A stretch of 64,000 nucleotides of DNA, from contig NC_080042.1 in the NCBI RefSeq assembly GCF_012489685.1, forward strand, positions 31,191,158 to 31,255,157. Direction: 5' to 3'. Below the pieces are notes generated by a model. It was not told the DNA's origin. It made no database searches and saw only the letters and a program-made list of their open reading frames with translations. A program made the translations under genes and the position numbers. Positions 33,385-45,179 of the stretch are shown here, one piece after another; positions within the stretch are counted from its first letter, which is position 1; each line of letters begins with the position of its first letter. Origin of the DNA: Lotus japonicus (lineage: Eukaryota; Streptophyta; Magnoliopsida; Fabales; Fabaceae).

Positions 33385-34963
33385 CTAACTCCCATGTACC
33401 TTCACTAAAGCAATCTGCTTTCCTCTCAGCTGTTTCACTCTTCTATCCCCAATGCTGACCGGCGGTGTCTCAAAAGTCAAATCATCTTTCAGCTCAATGT
33501 TGTTTGGCTCGATTACATGTGTCGGGTATGGAATGTATTTCCTCAACTGCGACACGTGAAAAACATCATGAATGTTGGAAAGAAACGGTGGTAGCGCGAT
33601 CTGATACGCAACTGGCCCAACACGGCGAGTGATCTGGTAAGGTCCAATGAATTTTGATGTGAGCTTCCTCGACTTAATAGCCCGGCCAAATCCGGTAGTC
33701 TGAGTAACTCGTAAAAACACATGGTCGCCCTCTTCAAACTCTAGGGTCCTACGCCGCTGATCGGCATAACTCTTCTGTCTGCTCTGCGAAGCTTTCATCT
33801 TTTCTCTGATCTGTTTAACCTTCTCAGTCGTCTGTTGCAGAAGTTCCGACCCAATCAATAAGCTCTCTCCATCTTGATACCAACACAAAGGTGTCCTACA
33901 CTTTCGACCATACAAAGCCTCATACGGTGCCATACCAATGCGCATGAAAACTGTTGTTGTAGGTGAATTCGATCAATGGCAGAAGATCATCCCAGCTTCC
34001 TTTGTTTTCCAACACACAAGCACGCAGTAGATCCTCTAACGACTGAATAGTTCTCTCTGTCTGCCCGTCAGTTTGTGGATGATACGCCGAACTCAATCTC
34101 AGTTTGGTTCCTGACGCCTCATGAAGAGCTCCCCAAAAGTGCGAAGTAAACTTCGGATCTCGGTCAGAAACAATACTCGTCGGCACTCCGTGCAGTCGAA
34201 CAATCTCGGCCACATAAATCTCAGCCAACTTCTCCACGTTATAGGTAGTTCTCACTGGTAGAAAATGTGCAGACTTGGTCAGACGGTCCACAATTACCCA
34301 AATCGAATCATATCTCTTCTGTATCCTCGGCAAAGCCACCACGAAATCCATGGAGATACTATCCCATTTCCATTCTGGCACGTCTAAACTCTGTAGCATA
34401 CCAGCAGGCCTCTGATGCTCTACCTTCGCTTTCTGACAAGTCAAACATGCAGCTACATACTCGGCCACTTGTTCCTTCATTCCCGGCCACCAGAAATTCA
34501 GTTTCAAGTCTTGGTACATCTTTGTTATTCCAGGATGAATGCTCCATTTGCTCTTGTGTCCTTCATCCATAATTAGCCTTCTTAATTCTGGGTTGTTGGG
34601 TACACATACTCTGTCTTTGCATCGTAGGATGTTGTGTGCTCCTACCCTGAACTCCAGGTCTTTCCCTTGCGTCACCAAGTTTCTCTTCTCTAGCAGAAAC
34701 ACATCTTGCAATTGTTGCTCTCTAATCTCTTCCATCAATCTACTGGCGATTCTAATCATGCCGAACTTCAGCTTTCCCTCAGATGGTGTCACACCCAAAC
34801 TCATATCTCGAAATTGTTCCAGTAACTCCAGTTCTCTGATCATCATTGACGATACATGCATCTTCCTACTCAAAGCATCAGCAACTACATTTGCCTTCCC
34901 AGGGTGATATTGCAACGTAAACTCGTAGTCCTTGATGAACTCCATCCATCTTCGTTGTCTCAT
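33385..34963 (-). pseudogene. Tekay integrase and chromodomain remnant
   Basis: Continues the polyprotein after the solo LTR: RNase H end (LQYHPGKANVVADALSRK), zinc-finger HHCC region ending CLTCQKAK, integrase core (SMDFVVALPR; VSDRDPKFTSHFW; AYHPQTDGQTERTIQSL), frame change near 33945, then GPY/F-like module and the chromodomain-like start (VSIGDRRVKQLRGKQIALVK). The end is abnormal: after LVKV the frame hits a stop, while another frame continues WELEDKIKEQY. This looks like a small deletion within the chromodomain-like motif. Confidence 0.85.
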
Positions 34964-35029
34964 GTTCAGTCCTTCTGATCAAACAAGTATTTTAGACTCT
35001 TGTGATCGCTAAATATCGTGAAAGTACAA

Positions 35030-36378
35030 TGTTGGTAAATCCGCAAGTGTACGAATCCACCCGGTTTTAATTATCGAACCACAGGGATTGTGAGTGACTA
35101 AATTCAGTTTAAGCTTTGAGTTTGAAGGTTGGTTTTATTGAATAAGAGATATGTTGAAGTAGTAATAAGGAAAAAGGAAAATAAAAAGACAATTCATAAA
35201 ATAACATGCTTTGGGTTCTTGTTCAACTAGTCAATTTAAGCACATCATTCTAAGCACATGAACTCATGAATCTCTCCTTGATGATATAGCCTAGTTACTC
35301 ACTTATTGATTCCTCACATAAGCAATTCTCTCATACTAAAAGCTAAGTCCAATTCCTTGTGTACTTAGTCATTTATATGAGGTTTTAGATCATGCAAATT
35401 CAGGCCATCAAACCCCAACCCTTCCTCTATTCCTAGTAGCAAGCATAGAAGGGGTAATCCCAAATCGATTCCCTAATCTATAACAAACTTCCGTTCTGAT
35501 TATAGAAAAGCAAAAAGCAAGCATGCATACAAGCTTAGATTGATGTTCAGAAAATGGGATTCAAGGAAAGAAGAAGAACATGTGGGAAAGAACTTAAGAT
35601 TATAACTCAAATATAAAAAGTCTTACAAGGAAATCCAAAGCAAAAGAAGAGAGATTAGCCAAGCATGGCAAGCTAAGAACCTGAATTACAAGCTTGGAAG
35701 CCTTCTCTCCCTCTCCTAGATGTTCCTCTCCTTCTAAACTTATGTAAAAATGGAATGGGTATCAAAGATTACAAAAGAAAATGACTAAAATCTTATTTAT
35801 AGGCAAAAATCCCGAGTTTGGGCTGTTCCGGGCGCTCAGGCGCCAATTCAGAGCGCCTGAGCGCCAATTCCATGCTGAAAAAGTGCCTCTGGAAGGTAAT
35901 TGGCGCCTAGGCGCCAATTAAGCACGCCTAGGCGCCAATTCCAGAACCCTGGAAAAAGCAATTGGCGCCAATGGAGCACGCCTAGGCGCTCTGACTCGTT
36001 GGAAAACCTTTTGATCTTCATTTTAACTCCTCTTTACTCCTCTTTAAGCCTCTCTTCAATTCTCCAAACCTCTAGACACTCCATCTTCAGCTGTTACAAC
36101 CTGAAAACTTGATGACAAAGCTAGGAAAATATCTAGAAATTCAGAGGTTAGTTTTGCACAAAGGCTCCAAAACAAGTGGAAATTGCCTATGACTCTTAAA
36201 CTCTAACCAAATGCAACTAAAGCCCTTATAAAACTACAAAATTACTAAACTAATGCAAATGCACCAAAAAAAAAGTAAAAATGCATGAGAATGCATGAAA
36301 CACTACATGAGACACAAGAAAAAGACTCAAAACCTACAAGGAAAAACCCTAAAAACATCATATAAACCCGGGTCATCA
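35030..36378 (-). mobile_element. Athila-type solo LTR inside the Tekay RNase H
   Basis: 1349 bp running (minus strand) TGATGACCCGGG to GGATTTACCAACA. It is flanked by the exact duplication TACAA (35025-35029 and 36379-36383). These termini, including the end ...GTACACTTGCGG-ATTTACCAACA, resemble Athila-family LTRs. No internal coding region is present. It interrupts Tekay RNase H between the HYLYG motif and the MRQRRWMEF motif. Confidence 0.78.
35830..35985. repeat. GGCGCC/CCTAGG palindrome cluster in the solo LTR
   Basis: Several copies of AATTGGCGCC and its inverse are spaced by CTAGG or GAGCGCCTGAGC. Around 35900-35921 they form a perfect 22-bp palindrome centred on GGCGCCTAGGCGCC. The density of GGCGCC sites contrasts with the AT-rich remainder. 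Confidence 0.8.
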
Positions 36379-36383
36379 TACAA

Positions 36384-37596
36384 CCATAGAGGTAATGCCT
36401 CCAGATTTTAAGCAAAAACACAATAGCAGCTAACTCCAAATCGTGCGTCGGGTAGTTCTTCTCATGAGTCTTCAGCTGTCTCGAAGCATAAGCCACCACC
36501 TTCCGATGTTGCATCAGTACACATCCCAAGCCGTGATGTGAAGCATCACAGTAGACTTCATAAGGTTCCTCCGGTTGTGGCAAAATAAGCACAGGTGACG
36601 TCGTCAAATGTTCCTTCATGGTCTGAAAACTCGTCTCACACGCTTCTGTCCATGTAAAAGGTTGATCCTTTCTCGTAAGTTGAGTCAAAGGTCCAACAAT
36701 CTTGGCAAAACCCTCAATGAAACGTCTATAATATCGAGCTAAGCCCACAAAACTTCTGATTTCTGTCACCGTCTTCGGTTGTTCCCAAGCTAAAACAGTC
36801 TCCACCTTCGCCGGATCAACAACTATGCCTTCCTTTGAGATAACATGGCCTAAGAATTTGACTTCCTCAAGCCAAAACTCACACTTGGAAGGGTTCGCAT
36901 ACAGCTTTTTCTCCCGCAACACTTGTAAAACTTGATATAGATGTCCCTCATGCTCCATAGCATCCTTCAAATAGATTAGGATGTCGTCGATAAACACCAC
37001 CACAAACCGATCCAAGAACTCATGAAAGGTACGGTTCATGTAGTCCATGAAAACAGCAGGTGCATTCGTCACTCCAAACGGCATCACTAGGTACTCGTAG
37101 TGTCCGTAGCGAGTTCTGAAAGCAGTCTTCGGTATATCCTCGGTCTTCACTCTGATCTGATGATAGCCAGACTTCAAATCTATCTTGGAGAACACGACAG
37201 CCCCTCGAAGTTGATCCATCAAATCATCTATCCTTGGCAACGGGTATCTGTTCTTGACTGTCGCGTTGTTGAGCTGTTGATAGTCCACACACAATCTAGA
37301 CTTTCCGTCTTTCTTCTTGACCAAAAGCACTGGCGCTCCCCACGGTGAGACACTTGGTCGAATGAATCCTTTCGCCGAAAGATCCTCCAACTGATACTTC
37401 AACTCCACTAGCTCTGCAGGTGCCATACGGTAAGGTGCGATTGAAATCGGTCCAGTTCCAGTACAATGTCGATCAAAAACTCCACGTCGCGTACTGGCGG
37501 TAATCCAGGTACATCTCCAGGAAAGACATCAGCGAAATCTCGAACCACTGGGATACCATGAACATCTGAGTCCTTCCTACCCTCCAAACTTAGCAA
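36384..37596 (-). pseudogene. Tekay reverse transcriptase / RNase H
   Basis: RT blocks are complete: [46 protein letters not shown], active site VFIDDILIY, then RNase H ([18 protein letters not shown]) up to HYLYG, where the Athila-type LTR cuts it. The region just before (37596-37430: [20 protein letters not shown]) is in another frame, so there is a frameshift near 37430. Confidence 0.88.
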
Positions 37597-37608
37597 TGAA
37601 GAGTACTT

Positions 37609-39081
37609 CTAAGCGCCCTCGCTCAGCGATGTACTAATGTGGTTAGCGGAAAGGTACTCGAAAAGGTCCGAGTCAGGGAACACCACTTTCTTTCGACTAC
37701 AGTCCAAAAGACAATGGTAGTGGGATAACCAATCCATCCCTAGGATTACATCTAGGTTTTTAAGGGGTAGACATACTAAGTTGGCATGAAAAGTTCTATC
37801 TCTATATACTACTGAACAATGCATGCATGCGACATTAGCAAGTAGTGTCTTAGCAGGTGTAGTCACCATAAGATCAAAACTCAAAGCAGTGATAGGCAGA
37901 TTCAATCTTGATACGCAATCCTTAGAAACAAAAGAATGAGTTGCACCAGAATCAAAGAGTACAGTTAGGAGGTTACCGTTGATTTCACATTCCTCTCTGA
38001 TCAAGCCATCCACTCCTTCAGTATCTTCGCCATCCATTGTGTAAACCCTCGCCCTAGCAGCTGGGCGCTTTCCCTTAGCAGTATTCACAGACGGTTCAGC
38101 CTTGGGTGCCTTGCAATCCACAGCTAGATGCCCCTGTCGGTTGCAGTTGAAGCATCTTGGTTGTTGCACTGTGCAAGTGTTTGCATAGTGTCCAACAGTT
38201 CCACACCTGAAGCAAGTCATATCTTTGTTCGGGGCTCGGTTGCCCGATCCTCCAGAAGCAGCAGCAGCCATCGGTTTGTAAGGTCCTGAGGTAAACCCTC
38301 TCCCTGCAGGACGTTGGTAAGGTCTCTTCGCCTAAAATCTTCCTCTTCCCTGAAAACTCTGGGAACCCGACCTCATCAGTCCCCCAGCTCCACCTCTGTT
38401 CAACCTCTTAATCTTCATCAGTTCTACCTCTGTAGCCTTCTCAACCAGTGCCTGGAACCGCACAATCCCTAACGGTCTTACTGAGTCCTCAATGTCAGCC
38501 CTCAGCCCATTCACAAAGCGCTTGCACATGTAGGGTTTGTCAACCTGATTGCGGAAAAATCAGAAGTGTTTGGCCAAGGATTCCAGCTTAGCAGCATACT
38601 CCGGAATAGACATGCTCCCCTGACGAAGAGTCAGAAACTGCGCCTCAAGCTCATCGCGAGCACTATCTAGAAAATATTTTTCCAGGAAAGCAGCACGAAA
38701 TGAATTCCAGTTCACCTCCACATGGTTTGCCTCCATAATCCCTCTGGCGCCCCTCCACCAGTACTCAGCATCACCCAACAACAGAAAGGTTGCCATGCCC
38801 ATCTTGGCTCCCTTAGCAGTCTGCAGTACACCGAAGATCTTCTCTATTTCCTCGATCGAGAGATCCGCTTTGTCCGGGTCAGTACCACCCGAGAACTTAG
38901 GTGGATCCTGTCTCCTGAAGTCATTCAGCCCCTTGTTCTGATCCAGAGTCACCTCCCTCTGACGCTGGTGTTGATGACGCGCTTCCTCTGCAGCACGTCT
39001 CTAAGCGTTGTCGTTTGCCTGATTAGTCATTGCCTGGGCCATAGTGGCCATCATCTCAGCTAGCTGATTCATGTTCACCAT
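37609..39081 (-). pseudogene. gag: Tekay gag and protease
   Basis: Starts ATGGTGAACATGAATCAG at 39081. It holds the gag core (YWWRGARGIMEANHVEVNW), two CCHC zinc knuckles (CFRCGTVGHYANTC and CFNCNRQGHLAVDC) and a retropepsin with LFDSGATHSFVS, then DVILGMDWLSHY. In-frame stops occur near 39001 (DNA*), 38557 (KHF*), 38330 (GRF*) and 37609, so no full gag can be made. Two knuckles and the IDD box agree with the Tekay/Del clade. Confidence 0.87.
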
Positions 39082-39272
39082 CGTCTGTTATCCCAAGCCA
39101 ACAGTTAGTCCTAACCATACGATAACACTAGAAACTATTCCTTATGATTAAGTAACAATGCAACCAATTAGAACGAAAATCGTTCTGCAGACAATCAATT
39201 TTTACTCTTTGCAGAGTCACACAACCTAGCACAGAAGACCTATTCCCCAAGACTCCAAAAAGACTCGACTAA

Positions 39273-39284
39273 GCTCTGATACCA
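39273..39284 (-). other. Primer-binding site (initiator tRNA-Met type)
   Basis: TGGTATCAGAGC on the minus strand, three bases from the LTR edge at 39288. Confidence 0.88.
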
Positions 39285-39996
39285 CAATGTAACACCCCGA
39301 TTTCCAGGTGTCACTTTAGTAACTCAAAAATAAACTTTAAGTGGAAAAGCAGGTATTTTTTTTTGTTTGTTTCCTTTTTAAAATAAAGACACTCTAAAGA
39401 TAGAGACACAACCCAAGACAAGATAAACATAACCTAATTTACAATACTATTACAGCCCTGCTGTAACCCCAAAGTGTCACGAGTATCAGCAAGTGACAGA
39501 AAGTGAGCTCGAAGGCAGAATAAGTTCAAGTCCAGAAATCAAGTGAGAAGTTATAAGTACAGTCCTCCAAAACATGAGAGAGTCAGCCCAAGAAGGCCTC
39601 CTCCAGACCTCCTAATGTCCGACTACTCTCTGTGATCCCCATGACAGAGAACCACACAAAAACTAATAATGTCGGGGACCTACCCTGCCCCAAATATAGA
39701 CTCGACTAGTCAGAGCTATAACAATAACATCTAACCTTGAAAGACTCTATACACCCATAACCTATACTTCTACCATCGACCCTCATCTGATTATGCATTC
39801 CGTCCGGGTCCTCGCTGAATGGTTTAGTAGTAGTCGTTACGCTCCTGGTCCTCCCCGAGGGATGAATCATCTCGAACTAGCTGTCGCACGTCTGGCAGCA
39901 GACCGATCGCCCAAACACAAACATACAACCCAAGCCAAGGCGCTATGGTCAACTAACAGAATATAGTAAATATACAAACAACATGTGATGAGGGGT

Positions 39997-40043
<47 letters not shown>

Positions 40044-40044
<1 letters not shown>

Positions 40045-41378
40045 TATCTGGGCCCACTGCCCATCAATCTGGACCCACTGTCCAAAAATCTGAGCCCACT
40101 GCTCAAAACCAATCTTCACAACCAAAACAAACCAAAGCTGATTATGCTTTATCAATTCCAACTCTCCTTGCCTTCAAACAAGCAGGCCTGGATAATGTTC
40201 CTCAGGGACTCATCAATTTACCAAATAAATCTTGGGCCAGCATCGCTGATAAAGATGATGACCTAGATCTCCAATCCCTCCAATCTTTTATTGAAAGAAC
40301 AAAAAGCTTAGCAACTCATGATGGAAAGAAACCAGTTGTTGTTGCCCAATCTAGCCCAGTTACCCAATCTAACCCAAAATCGGAATATTTGACCAAAACT
40401 ATCTCCAAATTCCAAACCTTGATTGAACCAGAATGGTGGGACCATTCAGGAGGGAACCTCGCCAATAAAATTGGTACTAAACTTTTCCCTGGTTATCTTG
40501 ATCCAATCCACCCAAACAAAACCCAGAGATTCTATGAGTTTATCTTGGTTGATACAAACAGTGTGGATATTAAGCATTTTAGGGATAAAAATGACAACTC
40601 CCTAATTACCCACTCCACACTCCAAATTCTCCGTGTCCTTCGTCCCACTGACTTTGGACCCAATCCAAACACCTACAGAAAATTTTCCCAGAATTTTGAC
40701 CCTATAGGTTTTAATTATTGGGATTACATCAAAGCTTGGGAATTTACAATCCTTGGCCTGCAAAACCAAAATTTCAAGCATTCTTGGCTCATTTACTTCA
40801 AATGGACCAACAAATATTCCTTTCCAATTTGGTTCCATTCTTGGTGGAGCTTCTTTGGTCCAACTACTGAAATCTTTCCCCCTGAAGTTCTGGAGGGATA
40901 CAATCTTTTCCTGAAACATTGGGACAAAGAGTTTAACAATTATCCTGATTGTTTAAACTTTTATACAATCTTTTCCCTTTCTTGGGTATTCTCTTGGAGG
41001 TACGGTCTTAAAGCCAAACCCCAACCAATTCTCAACAAACATGCCCTTATCAAGTGGTGGAAGGCTTTTGATGCTTCCAAAGCTCACAAGGATAAAGTAA
41101 TTCAATGGTTCAAAAACAACCAGAAATATCTCAAGCATGTAAGTCCGCAAACCAGCCTCTTGCTAAATCAAAAGGCCCACATCACAGCGGCCCTTGCAGG
41201 AGCTTCAACAGAAGAAGACTTGCTAAGAAATCTTCAATCTGCTCTTCAATTATTGAAGGAACCAATTAAGCAAGCCTCATCTTCAAAGGCCCCTCAACAC
41301 AAAGTCTCCGAGCCATCCTCTCTTGGGTCGTCAGATTTTGTCCAAACCACAGAATCAGATGATGATGACTTCTGCTAA
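40044..41378 (+). CDS. Partial viral-like ORF of unknown function
   Basis: Open without an ATG from the insertion edge to a stop at 41378 (about 444 codons), so 5'-truncated. The start is rich in Ser, Pro, Thr and Gln. The middle is rich in Trp, Phe and Asn (EPEWWDHSGGNL; WFHSWWSFFGP; HALIKWWKAFD). The end is Ser-rich and finishes in an acidic TTESDDDDFC. No protease, RT or zinc-knuckle motif is visible. It is reminiscent of the second ORF described in florendovirus-like endogenous caulimovirids, but I cannot confirm that by search. A host gene is less likely, as the frame begins exactly in the AT tract. Confidence 0.5.
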
Positions 41379-41524
41379 GTTTGTCGTCTTGTAATCATTT
41401 TATTCTGTAATAATTCAATTTTTGTACTGTAGCAAATAGTAAAATTGACTTTTTACTGTAGCAAATAGTGCCAGTCAAATAGTACCGTCAACCGGAACTA
41501 TTCAAACAGTGTCCAATTTTTTTC

Positions 41525-41532
41525 TTTAAATA
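41525..41532 (+). promoter_or_regulatory. Putative viral-type TATA element
   Basis: TTTAAATA followed by GGCTCATTCTGAACC, then an A/G-rich leader-like tract. It sits about 150 bp after the ORF stop, where caulimovirid genomes carry their pregenomic promoter. Confidence 0.4.
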
Positions 41533-44452
41533 GGCTCATTCTGAACCTTGTTATTCAGAGTTTGGTAGAGCTTAGATAGAGAGTTTAGAGAGAGAAACAC
41601 TGAGAGAATTCCTTCTGTAAGTTCTCCTTCAGTTTTCCTTTCTTTCAATCTTTTCTGTTTTTAAGTTTCAGTTTTTCAGTTTTTAAGTTTCAGTTTTGTA
41701 ATCTATGTTTATGTAATATATATCTTGTTTTTCCTTATATATATATCTACGTTTATATATAATCCTAGCATGTTATCGGCTCTAACAATAATTCAGTAAG
41801 CAATAACACACGATTGCAGTTAGGGTGCATGTATGTTTGAAATGCAATTCAATGATCCAGAGAAGTCAATTGGGATGGGCACCATCGAGTCAGTTACCAC
41901 TGGCCTAGTGTGTAACCTTTTCCGCTCGGGCGTCACTTACAAACCAATGCATAGTCGGGTCAATTCTAACCACCCTAGGTTGAACCATTTCTGCCCGCAA
42001 TGTCGAAGATGCACTCTAGGTGTCTTCGAAGAAGGCCGGTCTTGCGACCGCCCCAACCTTCGTGAAGCCGACCAAAGTCGTCCCAACTTCACCGAGGCCC
42101 GATCTTTCGACCGTCCCAAGCCCCGAATGTATGCATGATGTGACATGGTTAGCCAAACATCGAATCGACCTCGCACGTGTGTGTTTAATTATAAAACCCA
42201 AATTTATAACCCAAATGATTAATGTCGGCGACCTCCTCTCGTCACAGGGGATCACCCCCGTGGCTTCAACCAATTCCCAGTAGCTTCAAGACTTGACATT
42301 TCCCCGTCTTTCGCAATCATTTCTCCACTTAAGATCCCTAAGGTTTTATTCATTAATAAAAATATTCCAAGTTGAGTTAGTCAAGTTATGAGTTTCTATC
42401 TCAAAAACTAAGTTCCCTAAGGTCTCTGGTCCCAATTTCTTTCCATTCTAAGTTTTCCAAAATCCCCCCAAATGTAATCCCCCGGGGAAAGTCTAAGTGT
42501 TCCAATAGGCTTAATCTCAAACCTCGGGTTTAGACTTGCCTAGGGTTGTTCATTCAACCCGAAATAATACAAGTAGGACGTTCCATGATTCCACGCTCCG
42601 TAGTCGCGTCAAGCGCACAGTTCAATAACAATATCAATATAACAATAATTCAGTGCGGAAATCATAAGACGGAAATCAGTAAACGGCCGAAGCCTCTCAG
42701 AAAATGGAGACACACGTCTCATATAAGTTCACTCGGCCGAAGCCTCTAGAAAACATTTTCCAATTCAAAGCGATAGGCAATATTCAATGCAATCTTCAAT
42801 ATCAAGCAATATTCAAGTCAAAGTTATCGACGCCTACAATACAAATAGCTAGTAAGTAAGTTGCCCTAACCTCGAGTTGTTCCAGCCTAGCGGTGTAGGT
42901 TTTCCTCACAATCTAGCTTAGTAATACCCAAAGTTCCCTCAACTGAACCTTGGAGAAAACAAAGCGAAAATCAATCCAAAATCAATTAGCTCGATCACAA
43001 CAAAGTTAATTAACGATAGACAAAGCTTACGAAACTTCAGAGTACAACAATCGAGCACGAGAGGACGAGTTATCGCGAAAAACGAATTTCTCCCCCCTCA
43101 AGAACATGCTCTCGGCCACTCAAGGGAAAAAGGGTTCTGGTGCTCTTTCTTCGATCTAATTTAATTCCTAGGTAGTTTTAGGGTAAAACTAGGGCAAAGA
43201 AATTGTCGGAAAAATTTTAGAACGACCGAGTCGAATTACGACTAGTTAGGGGCACTTTGGTCCAAAATTAAAGCTAAAAAACTCAAAGTTGAAACTTCGG
43301 AAAACAAATTTGATGGGGTCGTTCACAACGACATTTATAGCAACTAATCATAAGGGCACTAAGTCGGATTGTGGCTTTTCGAAGATAAAGTTTCAATATG
43401 TGCATAAATGGGTTTTTATACAGTTTTCAGATCTTTGGCGACTCGATCGAAATCGACGCGCTTCGGCGAGTGATTTAGCTTGTTGGGCAACTATATAAGG
43501 TAGTTCAAAAGAAAAATCGGGAAAATCGAACAATTTTACGAAAAGCTCGAAACTTTGAGCTCAGAAAGAGAAAAAGAAACGCGATAAAAAGAATGATAAG
43601 AGGTAAGAAGTAAGTAGATTACCTCTGTGCCGTAAAGTAGAGACAAACAGCTCGAAGATCCGTCAAGAAACGAAGAAAATCTCTCCTCTCCCTCTCCTCT
43701 TCTCACTCGCAGCCTCAATGGGGAAAAGTGGTGAGTTTTGTGATTTTTTTTTTCTATTTATAGGAGAGTGAAATCGCGGGAAAATGAATATTTCGCGATT
43801 CCGATTTTTGCAGCACATTCATCTGTGAATTCTAAGCGAGATTCTGACGAAAGAATTCCATAACTCAAAACAAGAGTCTTGAATTTGAGGAAAACGATAC
43901 AAAAGCTGTGTGAGTTAAATTGCCCCGAAAAACTACTTTTGGCTGTGAAAGTCGTATGACAAAACTTTGTTTTGAAGAAAGGTTGGAAACGTCGAAAGAA
44001 AACTGGCAACGCGGATGAAAACTTCGTCAGAAGCTCCGAATAGAAAAAATCATCATTCAACATTTGAATTTAGAGTTTTTAGAGAATAGAATTTAGCGTC
44101 GTCGGACTTCCGAGAAGTGAAACCTAACGTGCGTACAGTCCAGAGTTCCGAAATGACACACTGGTCGAGGGAAAAATAAAGAGAACTTCTTATTTTTCCA
44201 AGGATTTAGAATTTCGCTTAAACAATGCTTTAAGAGCGGAATTAGTCTATTCTGGACACTCTCGCCACAAGGCGGGTGTGCTGACGACTCGTGCTAACTC
44301 GTAAAACGTCCATGGTACTATCCTCAACCAATTCCCGAACTTTCTTCTTCATTAAACTTTCCCAAACAACAAACTCCTGTCACGCTTACACCGATCCTAC
44401 GCGTGAGTTGAAAAATAATTATTTAATCCAGTTCTAAAATCTGGGTCTTACA

Positions 44453-45175
44453 TTTATGAGCTACTTAAATATATTATTGTCGTCACCGGGGTCGTGGCGA
44501 GACGACGTATAAAAGTTATGAAATTAGAAGGCCACCAATTTATTAAGGGCAGTTGGAACCCTAAAAAAATAAAAGAAAGCTGGTCTGCGACAGAGTTCTC
44601 AGTTCGGGAGTCATTTACGTATGGGGAAGGTATTAGCATCCCGCGAAGTCAGTAAAAGACGGTTACCTCTGATTAATTGTGCAAAAATTGATAACTTTAA
44701 AAATGTTCATTTTACCTCAAAAAAAAGATTTAAATATTATGTCTTATGGTTTAATATTTACAATTGAGAGAAAATGATTATTTACATGGAATCCTAAGGT
44801 TTTTTATTATGGAGTACCTGTCGGGAATTAAATCCCGGCCTAAGTATTCTCTGTGCGGAGATATCAATGTTACATAGTTCTAACATGATTTAAATTGATT
44901 AAGAAAATGATTTTTTTTTATCTTGAGAGATATTGACCTTGATTTTTTATTTATTTACGGAAAAATATTTTTGGATTTTTAAATGATTAAAACTACACAC
45001 ACATTAATAGACTACACACTAAATCCGTCACCCTAAAACGCACACATGGAATCACAGACTAATGCACTTTTTTTTTGGACAATACAGACTAATGCACTCA
45101 CATACTAAAAAAATATGTTGGGCCTATTGCCTAGTACAAAACAAAAACACATATCTTCTATCCTTTAATTAAAAG
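44453..45175. repeat. Probable old LTR-retrotransposon debris
   Basis: No coding content. The part at 44480-44660, with GTCGTGGCGAGACGACGTAT and CGTATGGGGAAGGTATTAGC, looks like repeat sequence common in legume LTR elements. I base this on recollection only and cannot assign a family. Confidence 0.3.
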
Positions 45176-45179
45176 TCCC

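Larger units (their letters stand above)
40043..41735 (+). mobile_element. Endogenous pararetrovirus-like fragment in an AT tract
   Basis: This segment is absent from the partner LTR and is bracketed by AT dinucleotide runs (39999-40042 and 41736-41747). It contains the 3' part of one long ORF followed by a non-coding region with a promoter-like TTTAAATAGG. Endogenous caulimovirids such as florendoviruses and rice tungro-like copies are known to sit in AT dinucleotide repeats. That site choice, plus ORF-then-promoter layout and no LTR or poly(A), fits such a copy better than a retrotransposon. Incomplete and replication-defective as it stands. Confidence 0.55.
29865..44452 (-). mobile_element. 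Tekay/Del-type chromovirus, minus orientation, with nested insertions
   Basis: LTRs 29865-33300 and 39288-44452 both run TGTAACACCCCG to GGGTCTTACA. The primer site TGGTATCAGAGC (minus strand, 39273-39284) and polypurine tract GGAGGGGAG (minus strand, 33304-33312) fix the orientation. Gag with two zinc knuckles, protease, RT-RNase H, integrase and a remnant chromodomain-like end follow in order on the minus strand, as in the Tekay/Del clade with long LTRs. The outer flanks (ACTGC on the left, TTTAT on the right) do not match. Nested inside are an Athila-type solo LTR and a pararetroviral fragment. Many stops and frameshifts: a dead copy. Confidence 0.9.
39288..44452 (-). repeat. 5' LTR of Tekay element, enlarged by a viral insertion
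   Basis: 5165 bp. After removal of the about 1.69-kb viral insert and part of the AT tract, the length matches the 3436-bp partner LTR. Both share the blocks around CTAGGTGTCTTTGAAGAAGG and the tail with CATGGTACTATCCTCAACC. Confidence 0.9.

Noticed and set aside
39949..40266. ORFs with Tyr-Ile runs
   Set aside because: Translations of an AT dinucleotide tract.
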